From: Centroberyx gerrardi
Lineage: Eukaryota > Chordata > Actinopteri > Beryciformes > Berycidae
Length of the DNA stretch: 64,000 nucleotides
NCBI RefSeq assembly: GCF_048128805.1
Contig: NC_135998.1
Location: 30,158,492-30,222,491, forward strand
Direction of reading: 5' to 3'
Shown: positions 24,863 to 32,900 of the stretch, in pieces
Numbering within the stretch: position 1 is the stretch's first letter
Layout of the letters: every line of letters starts with the position of its first letter
Notes under the pieces: model-generated
What the model was told of the DNA's origin: nothing
Databases searched by the model: none
Seen by the model: the letters and a program-made list of their open reading frames with translations, nothing else
Translations under genes and position numbers: made by a program

Positions 24863-26909
24863 CTCTCCAGGCGGAGATGGAGCTGAAGTCGGACTCGAAC
24901 CAGCAGAACTACTGGATGATCCAGTACCAGAGGCTGCTGGACGCCAAGCCCCTTTCACTGCGCATGCAGGTAGAGACAGCAGCAGAAAGCTGTTCCTACC
25001 TCCACATTTCATTCAGGAGTCACTCTGCTGTTTTACTTTGACACAGTAAAGTTCCTCCAGTAAAAGAGAGGCTCACTATAGAGTCATCATGTCCTTCACT
25101 ACTTTCTGTGACTCATCATCATTTCACTCTCCTCATGAAGCTTTCCTCTCACCTGATCTTAGGAAGCAGGTGTGGAGAAAGAGTTGGTCAACCTGTTGTG
25201 TAAACTGTCCGCTCAGCACTACCTGCCCATTCTGGCTCACCATCGAGTGACAACAGAAGCCCTTCAGCACATGAACGCCTCTGACCTCAGCAAGGTCTGT
25301 CTGCACTGACTTGTTCACCAATTTACATGTTGTTGTTTATTGTACTGAATTAATTATTCATTTCTGTATATTGCATGACTGCTTTCTTTTAAGATTGGTT
25401 TACTATTTGTGAATGTGCAAAAGAATGAATATTATGAATAGATGAATAGATGAATAATATATGTAAATGAAGACTGATGGTCATTTCTCTGTTCCCAGCT
25501 GGGCATCAATGAGATGGGCGTCCAGAAAGCTCTTCTCAACTGGGCCAGGGAACGCCGTCCTGAAGGTCCGTCCCACACACACTTTTCCAGGGCGTTTATA
25601 TAGCAGTGTTTTGACATCAGTGCTAGAATGTGGATGAATGTGGTTGTTTCACATGTGGCGCTGTGACCTTTAGTTTTTGCCTTCCCTTCATGTTCTCCTG
25701 CTCCACTAGGAATCTGTAAGGCAGCCCAGCAGGAGGAAGAGGAGGCCGCTCCCTCAGCTCCATCCCCTCCATCCCCTCCATCGCCTCCCTACGCCTTGGC
25801 CGCCCAGACCCCCAGCCCGCCGCTCACCCCGGGGACCCCCGTCACCCCGGGGACCCCCGTCACCCCGGGGACCCCCGTCACCCCCTCGGCCCCCAGCCCC
25901 GTGGAGGGGCCGGGGAGCTCCGAGTGTGTGGTCTGCATGGAGACCGGGGTAAGACAAACACTCCAAGTAGACATTAGACTTACACAAATATGGGTTTTGA
26001 AGGTGGAGACCAATACTGATATTTTTGGACTGTAGCTGCCAGTAGCTGATATTTAGTGCTGATATTCACTGTCTTTAAATTTGACCGTTTACAGGCCAAA
26101 ACATTCCAAGCATTCAGAGTTTTATTCTTATCAGAGTGGAAAAGCCTCTGAAACGAGATTTAGATCAACATGGGACACTAAAACTCTCCACTGAAACCAG
26201 ACTGATGAAATATTGTTGAGTAAAATACCAGAGTGATTTCTCTGGTCAGCCAGCTGCAGAGGTTTGACCAAGTCAACTTTGCTCGAGTCCCAAGTCAGTC
26301 TCAAGTCTAAATGTAGATTAGCAAGTCAAGTCCAAGTCATTAATGTCAAGTCTCAAGTCTAAATGTAGAACAGCAAGTCAAGTCAGAACAAATCAAGAGT
26401 CCAGTATCAATTTAATATCTTAAAGAAAACGACATATCTAGGACTTTTCAATGCAATATGGTTTTAATAGGATAAAAACTTGGTAAGAGCATCATGAGTT
26501 TGATTTCTAGAATCAGTTTCAACTTCAATACATTCAATCATTCCATACAAATTCAGAAAACAGTCGTCTGCTGGAACAAATCTCATCACTTTCAATCTAA
26601 GTCATTTACACAAACACAAGATCTCAAGTCAAGACTTTAGAAACCTTTTCAAGTCATCAAAGTCAAGTCCAGTCTCAGGTCTTGTCTTCATGCGTCAAGT
26701 CAAGTCATGTGACTGCAGGCTCCACCTCTGCTACAACATGCACAAACCCCTCATGTCTCCAGTCTGACAGTATGGTCTCTTTTCAGTCTCAGGTCATCTT
26801 CCTGCCATGCGGTCATGTCTGCTGCTGTCAGATCTGCAGCGACGCTCTGCAGAACTGCCCTCTGTGCCGGAGCAACATCGCCCAGCGCATCCGCCTCTAC
26901 CACAACTAG
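12383..26909 (+). CDS. lrsam1: LRSAM1: LRR, coiled-coil, SAM and RING E3 ubiquitin ligase (24 coding exons)
   Basis: Coding exons: 12383-12454, 13185-13241, 14796-14840, 15194-15271, 15978-16046, 16141-16225, 16562-16683, 16775-16865, 16989-17098, 17562-17591, 18066-18188, 19635-19774, 19939-19983, 20380-20450, 21269-21368, 21504-21591, 21944-22018, 22674-22754, 23881-23976, 24871-24969, 25163-25294, 25499-25565, 25710-25948, 26787-26909. Phases agree throughout, giving 745 aa (human about 723). All introns are GT-AG. The order is leucine-rich repeats (about 30-175), long coiled coil (about 245-545), SAM (about 560-625), proline-rich linker with two PSAP motifs (640-643, 684-687) and C-terminal C3HC4 RING (ECVVCMETG...PCGHVCCCQ...CPLC, about 697-735). 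The family ubiquitinates the ESCRT-I subunit TSG101 through PSAP/PTAP motifs, acts in endosomal sorting and xenophagy, and is mutated in human Charcot-Marie-Tooth 2P. All key residues look intact. Donors after 21368, 22018 and 25565 are weak. Confidence 0.96.
12510..12906. repeat. Microsatellite cluster in lrsam1 intron
   Basis: (GT)n at about 12510-12561, a second (GT)n at about 12657-12731, and (AT)n at about 12862-12906, all in the intron after the first coding exon. The sequences before the two GT tracts' 3' sides ('taccagc...acctccattcc' type) are similar to each other, suggesting a local duplication of tract plus flank. ORFs reading V-C-V-C or T-H-T-H here are artefacts. Confidence 0.9.
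15411..15590 (-). mobile_element. tRNA-derived SINE, interrupted
   Basis: On the minus strand it starts GGTCCAGTGTAGCTC and continues with a pol III A-box-like 'tagctcaattggtagagc'. It ends in the familiar SINE/L2 tail 'ctgtaaggcactttggatta'. The B-box part is degraded, and a 52 bp hairpin is inserted in the middle. It lies in the lrsam1 intron before the exon at 15978. Confidence 0.7.
15501..15552. mobile_element. 52 bp hairpin (micro-MITE) nested in the SINE
   Basis: The ends are AGGGTAAATTATAC (15501-15514) and GTATAATTTGCCCT (15539-15552), inverse of each other with one mismatch. Between them is a short CTTCTGCGTC/CTTCCTCTTCTGC stretch. It interrupts the tRNA-like head of the surrounding SINE, so it inserted later. 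Its small size and lack of coding capacity fit a minimal MITE or an internal-deletion product. Confidence 0.5.
17345..17435. repeat. TATCG-rich MITE fragment
   Basis: The sequence has dense ATATCG/CGATAT motifs and ends 'gaatatcggcccaagcctag'. It resembles a common teleost element that carries 'atatcggcccag' at its end. Only a fragment is seen, and no terminal repeats were matched. Confidence 0.4.
18228..18868. mobile_element. 641 bp long-inverted-repeat element flanked by TTAA
   Basis: The left arm (about 18228-18443) and right arm (about 18653-18868) are inverse copies of about 215 bp with few mismatches. The left arm starts AGCACTATTCCACTTAG and the right arm ends CTAAGTGGAATATTGCT. TTAA tetranucleotides flank it at 18224-18227 and 18869-18872, the target site of piggyBac-type elements. 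The roughly 200 bp centre has no ORF. The element begins 39 bases after the lrsam1 donor that follows 18188. Confidence 0.8.
19188..19229. repeat. (GT)n microsatellite in lrsam1 intron
   Basis: Imperfect (GT)n interrupted by one GC, about 400 bases before the acceptor at 19634. Another intronic tract, (AT)n, lies at about 20125-20151. No function is evident. Confidence 0.85.
21672..21760 (-). mobile_element. SINE/L2 tail fragment
   Basis: The plus strand reads 'gcatttagcagacactctta' followed by 'tccagagtgac', the inverse of the standard fish SINE tail that ends with a 'ctggataagagcgtctgcta' motif. Only the 3' end is present. It lies in the lrsam1 intron between the exons ending at 21591 and starting at 21944. 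Confidence 0.55.
23824..23880 (+). promoter_or_regulatory. lrsam1: UG-repeat tract directly at the acceptor of lrsam1 coding exon 19
   Basis: (GT)n from about 23824 to 23866 runs into GCGTGCGTGCGTGCAG and the exon starts at 23881. No conventional polypyrimidine tract lies between repeat and AG. UG repeats beside a 3' splice site bind TDP-43/CELF proteins and modulate exon inclusion in other genes (CFTR exon 9 is the classic case). Exon 19 is 96 bp, so skipping would keep the frame. Confidence 0.55.
24811..24870 (+). promoter_or_regulatory. lrsam1: UG-repeat tract at the acceptor of lrsam1 coding exon 20
   Basis: (GT)n at about 24811-24858 is followed only by GCGTGCTCTCCAG before the exon at 24871. 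The pyrimidine stretch is five bases. Exon 20 is 99 bp and frame-neutral. The arrangement repeats that of the preceding exon. Confidence 0.55.
25748..25890 (+). other. lrsam1: LRSAM1 PSAP-flanked proline-rich linker with an 18 bp coding minisatellite
   Basis: Inside coding exon 23 the unit ACCCCGGGGACCCCCGTC is present three times, plus a partial unit, at about 25826-25882. It encodes T-P-G-T-P-V repeats between the two PSAP motifs (residues 640-643 and 684-687). PSAP/PTAP tetrapeptides bind the UEV domain of TSG101, the known LRSAM1 substrate. The spacing between motifs is therefore set by a repeat-prone tract. Confidence 0.75.
26262..26715. repeat. CAAGTC-rich interspersed repeat, copy 2 (longer)
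   Basis: The left part matches the copy at 3338-3490 ('gaccaagtcaactttgctcg', 'aaatgtagattagcaagtc', 'cattaatgtcaagtctcaag'). The right end is again CAAGTC-rich ('caagtcatcaaagtcaagtc' near 26650, 'gtcaagtcaagtcatgtgac' near 26696). It fills over half of the last lrsam1 intron and stops about 70 bases before the acceptor of the RING exon. Confidence 0.6.
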
Positions 26910-28575
26910 AATCAACTCTTTTCATTATTTCTGCATGATCATACAGCTGCCGTGATCTCATCTAGTCGTCACGTATCAAACAGCTTTTAGCGGGTCCTTT
27001 TCAGAGCTGAGCCACTTTCCTCTGTTAACCACACATAGTATTTTGCTGATTTATAAGGAAAAGAAATATGTTGATAGAATTATTTTTAATGGTTTGGGTT
27101 GTCACTGGCGTCCAGAAGACATTCGAGGTGAACCGTGCTGTTGTGTTTTGTTGATTTTCGTTTTTTAAATATGATTTTTATTTGTATTCCACATATTACG
27201 ACCCAAAGGGATAATGTGGCACTGTTTGGTTCCAGATTGACTGTTTTATGCCTTAGTACACCGGCTTCATTGATGTGTGCCTTCTTCTGGAAATCTCCCT
27301 ACGTTTTAAAAACCCTTTATTGTGTCTGTCTGTATTGTCAGCCAAACTAAGGCTTATCAAACATGTATGTACGTTTACTAAAACTCACTGACTGCCATGG
27401 CTTTCTGCTATCTAGCACGACTGTTTTTCATCACATCACTAATTTCTCCTCTCATGTTGTTGGTCTTCAACCCGTCTCTTGCCCTGAATGCCAAAGGCTT
27501 CTTTCCGTTTCCAAAGGTACCTGATGGAATCATTTATCTAGTGCAAGTTTGTGGGAATGATATATCAATCTATATCAAGGCTGGAACATCTTTTGATAGC
27601 ACACTCATTTAAATGCTACATGCTGTGCATATCTATGGACTAACCACATATTCAACTAACAATGCTGTTCTACTGTATCCCCTTCATTCAAGTGCTCTTA
27701 CTTCAATATCTTACTTGGCATGTTTCAGGAAATATTGAATATATACTGTTATGAAACTATGAAGTGTAAAAGATTCCAGTTGTATAGAAATGTGAAAACA
27801 TTTCAGCTGAAGTGACAATGTGATGTCGGAATACGTGTTGTATCATTTCTCTGTTTTCATGTCGTCAGTGTAAATGTTGTGTTCTGTTTGACAGTGAGCT
27901 GCTAAAGGTCTGCTGGAAAAGGATTGAGAAGAACGTTTGTGAATTGCACAAAGATTGTGGAAAAGCATGGAGATGATATTGTTGTTCAGTCCCAATACAA
28001 ATATGCCAACACAGTGGCAGAGAGACTTCAGCTATAGAGTGAGTGGCCTGTTTGATAGTTACTGCAGGTCATATTGAAACCGACCCGACACTCCAGACAA
28101 GAAATTAAGGTCTGGAACAAATGTGGACTTTTGAATGGAGAAGATACAATGATGTCATCTTGAAGCATAGATTATCTTTGAAGCAGCTACTCTGCTGGTT
28201 AAGGAGCCACATAATGAAGAAGGCAATGAAGAGTGCAGGAGCGCCAAATTCAGCCAAGAGAAAGCTCTCTGTGATAGAAAAAGATTCATATATATATATA
28301 TATATACACATATATTTATATATATATTCATATAGATATTTGTCCCCCTATGAAAAAAATGTCTGTCCTGCAGCAGTGAGTTCAATAGTGAGAGGAGTTA
28401 TTATAGTTTGTTCAGAAAACATCATGTTATCAACCATTAAATACACGCTCCAACCACTCTTTAAATTCCTGTTTTCTAACATTTACATATTCCATATATT
28501 TTTGTGTGTGTGTATTTATGTTATGTGCTCCATTTTGTTTGTCAACCTAAATAAAACCTTTGTTAAACTAGCCTG
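26910..28575 (+). other. lrsam1: lrsam1 3' UTR (inferred)
   Basis: After the stop at 26909 no other exon is visible. The first good AATAAA on the plus strand is at 28550-28555, followed by a GT-rich stretch. This gives a 3' UTR of about 1.65 kb. It contains a (TA)n tract near 28287-28330. ORFs in this stretch are unsupported. Confidence 0.55.
28550..28555 (+). terminator. lrsam1: Candidate lrsam1 polyadenylation signal
   Basis: AATAAA in 'caacctaaataaaacctttg', with 'ggtctctgtag' downstream as a possible GU-rich element. It is the only canonical signal seen between the stop codon and 28.6 kb. Confidence 0.55.
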
Positions 28576-29681
28576 GTCTCTGTAGAAAATATGCTTCAAC
28601 TTATGACACTTTAATATTTCACCATCCAATTCAGTAGCAATGTAATAATTATCAGCTGCTAGAAACAGTTGTTCAGGCCCATTTGTTGTTTTCAAAGTGA
28701 GTGATTTGGGAAAGTCAAGATAATTAGTAAAGTGGAATTGATCCCTGATATTGTGGCAGGAATTCAGATTTGGCTCACAGGAGTTTGAGCATCATGGTTC
28801 CTTGGTCAGAATGCAAGGAGGAAACTGCTGTATCTGTTGAAGCCGTTTATTGCAACAGTGCAGACATATAGAGCAAGAGAAGATGATGAGGCTTATGATG
28901 TTATCTATGAAGAATAAACAGCTTTCCACATCAGGTTCTAAGGATTCAAACAAACTGCATCTCCTCAATCAAGAGCTACAGTTAAATCACACAATAATAT
29001 AAATGTGTACTCTCAAGGCAAATAGGCAGGGTGACCGTTATAGCATTTATCAATGACAGTAAACACACACTGGTCCAGCATCTGATCACATTCAGGCTAC
29101 ATGCATCTACAAATAAGCATTCAGCTGCAGCAATATATAAAGAAAGGAATGGACTCACTTCAGTCACACAACCACAGGTGCACCTGAGACACAGGTACAG
29201 GCACATTTTCTTTCTTTCTTTTCTTTCTTTTTCTTATTCTTTTCGTTTTGAAAGGTGCTATGAAAATAAAACTTACTTACCTACTTATTTACTATTTACA
29301 GTATATACACAGAAGCCTATATTCAGAGTCTCAGGTGTCTCTTGGGCGGAGGGAGTCTGCTGCTGCTGCTGCTCTCAGCCCAGCTAGCCTTCCTCCTCCT
29401 CTTCCTCTTCCTCTGACTGTGAGGCTTCTCATCGTCTCTCGCTGCGTCTCTGGTCCTGGGGAAGCTGCAGAAGACCGACAGCATCACGCACTTTGTAATG
29501 ACATTTTGAAATTGTTGTTTACGTTCTAGCGAGCCGGTGACATCGCTAGAAAGATTTGTGACTCAGAAATAAACAGATTTGTGCACAGTCAGACTTTGTT
29601 GTCACTGAACGTGGATTCATTACACGGTATCGTGGTTGTATGGAATCGTACGGTGAGATCAGCATATGGTCCCGTCCCTAC
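28576..29681. other. Spacer with a LINE/SINE-type tail and possible 3' part of a minus-strand transcript
   Basis: 'gaaaggtgctatgaaaataa' near 29244-29265, followed by a (TTAC)-like run, is a typical fish retroposon tail. A minus-strand AATAAA lies at 28852-28847. On the minus strand, an acceptor-like 'tcttctgcag' near 29470 precedes a short open stretch that ends at a stop near 29330. No protein is recognised. Confidence 0.3.
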
Positions 29682-29844
29682 CTAGTGGTGTGTTCTCCAT
29701 GCGGTCCTCAGAGGGACAGATGGAGGGTGAAGCCAGCGTCATGACCAGTCCATGTGAAGTCACTGGACTCTCTGGTGACGTGTTGGGATGGACTGAGCGA
29801 CGCCACCGATGTTGCCCACAGTCGGTTGAGGAATCACTGAGATT
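29682..29844 (-). other. Candidate internal exon of an unrecognised minus-strand gene
   Basis: On the minus strand, a pyrimidine-rich tract ends in 'catgttgctcag'. The 163 bp segment that follows is open in one frame only (starting NLSDSSTDCGQHRWRR) and ends at CACTAG|GTAGGG. The encoded 54 residues match no family I know. One open frame of this size can occur by chance. The splice sites and the minus-strand polyadenylation signal at 28852 are the only support. Confidence 0.25.
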
Positions 29845-30125
29845 CTGAGCAACATGTTTGGGGAAAAGAAAAGTTATTAAAAAAAAAGCTACCCCTTGTG
29901 CCCATGTACTAAATATAGTACACTTACAAAAATGGCTGTAACTGACAAACTACAAGGAATAAATTAATATACCTGAAATATTTAACCACACTTGCCAGCT
30001 TCATTTTAAGCCTATTTGCATGTCTACTAAATATAGTACAAAGACACATATGGATTAATACAACACCTAATAGCCTATTACACCTTCACTCATACAGTAC
30101 ACAACCATCAGTATCATTTCCTACA

Positions 30126-30127
30126 AT

Positions 30128-30157
<30 letters not shown>
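30126..30157. repeat. (CA)n microsatellite
   Basis: A pure CA run, with no gene context other than the candidate minus-strand transcript. Confidence 0.9.
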
Positions 30158-30159
<2 letters not shown>

Positions 30160-30276
30160 AACCTGATCACATAATACATTCTCAACATTATCACTCCATT
30201 CAATGGCCGTTATCAGTGGTTATCAGCCCCATAGATATGGGTTAGAAGGGGCCTACTACACCTCCTAGAAGGTTCA

Positions 30277-30948
30277 GAAGACAGACAGACAGAGAGACAG
30301 ACAGACAGACAGACAGAGAGGCAGACAGACAGACAGACAGAGAGGCAGACAGACAGAGAGACAGACAGACAGACAGAGAGACAGAGAGACAGAGAGGCAG
30401 ACAGAGAGACAGAGAGACAGACAGACAGACAGAGAGACAGAGAGGCAGACAGAGAGACAGAGAGGCAGACAGAGACAGGCAGACAGACAGACAGAGAGAC
30501 AGAGAGGCAGACAGAGAGACAGAGAGGCAGACAGAGACAGGCAGACAGACAGACAGAGAGACAGAGAGGCAGACAGAGAGACAGAGAGGCAGACAGAGAC
30601 AGGCAGACAGACAGACAGAGAGACAGACAGACAGACAGACAGAGAGGCAGACAGACAGAGAGACAGACAGACAGACAGAGAGACAGAGAGACAGAGAGGC
30701 AGACAGACAGACAGAGAGACAGACAGACAGACAGAGAGACAGAGAGACAGAGAGGCAGACAGAGAGACAGAGAGGCAGACAGAGACAGGCAGACAGACAG
30801 ACAGAGAGACAGACAGACAGACAGACAGAGAGGCAGACAGACAGAGAGACAGACAGACAGACAGAGAGACAGAGAGACAGAGAGGCAGACAGACAGACAG
30901 AGAGACAGACAGACAGAGAGACAGAGAGACAGACAGACAGACAGACAG
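30277..30948. repeat. ACAG/AGAG satellite-like array (~670 bp)
   Basis: The array is built from GACA, GAGA and GGCA tetramers. Higher-order blocks such as 'agagaggcagacagagacag' followed by 'gcagacagacagacagagag' recur about every 78 bp between about 30430 and 30610. A longer block seems duplicated between about 30600-30780 and 30780-30930. It is entirely purine-rich except for the C of each CAG, so one strand is strongly purine-biased. No ORF crosses it. Confidence 0.95.
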
Positions 30949-31949
30949 TCTCTTAAATGTGTCTTTGGGTTTTCAAGTTCAAGGTTGAGGACGGTGTCTG
31001 TAAAGCAATGAATCTTTATGTTGGCCTACACCATTGCTCACTTACAAAAATACAACAGAGCCACCTGATATCACCATACAGGTAAACAAGCTAAGGTACT
31101 TGTAATAATTTGCCAGTGTTCATCTTTTGCATGAATGTAAATGTCAAGTGTAAGCTTCTATCTTCCACTGACAGGTGACAGGTGTGCTAGTAGAGGAGCA
31201 GCCCGATCAAACTTCTACCCTGAGGTTCCTCATGCGGGATCATCACTAGAAATGCAGCCAAGCTTTGTTCAAACCCACACAACTTTATTTTACATTCTAG
31301 TCAAGATCCCAAGGTTCCCAAAGACACCAAACATGTCAGGCTGAATTACAGGGAAATGTGTAGAAAATGATGCACAAGACATCTACATTTTTCCATTTGA
31401 TGTAACGCTAACGGTGCAGCCATAACAAAGGCGTCTTGGGTTTGAATATTTCACTCAGTAGAAGTATGATATAGCTTCAATGTAGAGTTAGAACGAGCAG
31501 ATACAGAATATATATGTAACACTGTCTTACAGTATGGAAAAAGTATTTTTATAGGCTAACTTTGAAGCTATGGGGAAATTTAAGGGGAACCTCAGGGTGC
31601 AATTAATCGTTTCATTTCTTAACTAATAATTACTTAGTTAACCACTTAGCCACAACAAAAGCTAATATTCTTGTAATAACATCAACCTAACATCACTGAA
31701 AAACAAGCTAATTAGTAATGTTAACCGCTTAGCTAGGATACAAGATAACCTAAGCTAACCTTGCAGTAACATCAAGCTAGCATCACAAAAAGATCGGTAA
31801 CGTTAAAGCATGTAATAACTAGCGAATGCCATTGCAAAACGGTTATCTCATGTCAACACTCGTGTCACATCACCTTAAAACTATTTTTCTGTATTGTTTT
31901 CGCTTATTGACTAAATAATCACAGTTGCCCTCATTTTAAATCGTCTTAC
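30949..31949. other. Unannotated spacer
   Basis: No gene recognised. TAACGTT/GCTAAC-like motifs recur at 31630-31850. A minus-strand acceptor-like site ('ctgcatttctag') near 31240 could belong to the candidate minus-strand transcript, but no coding support exists. Confidence 0.35.
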
Positions 31950-32012
31950 CTGAAAATACCACGTTATCCACCAGACTTCAGGTTTAGGGGTGAGCTGGAT
32001 CTTGTACTGGAT
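31950..32012 (-). other. Candidate 5' exon of the minus-strand transcript
   Basis: On the minus strand an acceptor-like 'gttgttccag' (ends 32013) is followed by a 63 bp segment and a strong donor TTTTCAG|GTAAGACG. The segment has one open frame but no plausible ATG, so it would be noncoding. If real, the transcript's promoter lies between here and the divergent gene at 32901. Confidence 0.25.
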
Positions 32013-32832
32013 CTGGAACAACACATTTCCCACCGTTATCCTGACCTGACAAAACGTTATTCTCCAAAGTACACCTTACACCATTTTTCCTTAACATGCA
32101 TCGATACTAAATATATTTTTTTCACCTTTACCAATGTTAACGGACTTCGACGTTAGCTTGGAAGATAATCATCAAACTTATCAGGGTGTGTTGACCCAAA
32201 ATAAACTGTGGAGCAATAAGGACACTGAGACTTATTTAACTTAACTAACTCTAATCTAAATCTAACTGTTCAACAGATTTGTTAGCATGGTAATTTTAGT
32301 TTCTGATTTAGTATGAGCAGATTACTAAAACGTACGCTAGCTTGTGTTGACAGAATTTCGTCTAAAAGTGCAAATTGACACTCACAGAATAGTTTAATTT
32401 GCACCACAAATGATAAACCCGCCTTTCTCTGTAGGAACTCGCCCTCTTTTTCTCTCTCCTCTCTCTCTCTCTCTTTTGTTAGTTGAAATCCAGACTTTAT
32501 CTTTGGAAGAGACGTGAAAAAAAAAACAAATCTCAAACTAGGTCCACTAGCATGTACCGTTTGCCTGGAAGCGGCTGGACAAAACCATTGTGAATAAACA
32601 GGCGGGGGGAGACTACAGACGCTGGATCGTTAGGGTGCCTTTTACCAAAAAGGTAATAGAAAAAGAAAACACTAAATTTGTTAGTACTGATATTTCAATT
32701 AATATATTTTTTGTTGATGAAAGTTTCAATAACTGATTAATAAGATGATCTTACTAGTAGATTGGAGCATTGCCATTTAGGGGCTCTTGGAATCGTCCGA
32801 ACTTTGCAGCCACTTGTGGCGCCAGCTCATTG
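32013..32832. other. Intergenic stretch between the candidate minus-strand exon and the alternating-repeat gene
   Basis: There is a (CT)n/(TCTC) run near 32450-32475. No coding sequence is recognised. It would be a bidirectional upstream region if the minus-strand transcript is real. Confidence 0.3.
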
Positions 32833-32858
32833 TGACGTCACCTGGGCACGGTTTAAAA
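32833..32858 (+). promoter_or_regulatory. Compact core promoter: CRE palindrome plus TATA-like box
   Basis: TGACGTCA, a full CRE, lies at 32833-32840, and a TATA-like TTTAAAA at 32852-32858. Initiation would fall near 32880-32890, a few bases before the ATG at 32901. This argues that the ORF's upstream extension to an ATG at 32787 is promoter DNA, not coding. Confidence 0.5.
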
Positions 32859-32900
32859 GAGCGATCCGCAGCCAACAGAGTCATTTCACGATTTGCCACG

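Noticed and set aside
30277-30948. Array considered as a CRISPR-like repeat
   Set aside because: Repeats are contiguous tetramers without unique spacers, in a vertebrate genome.
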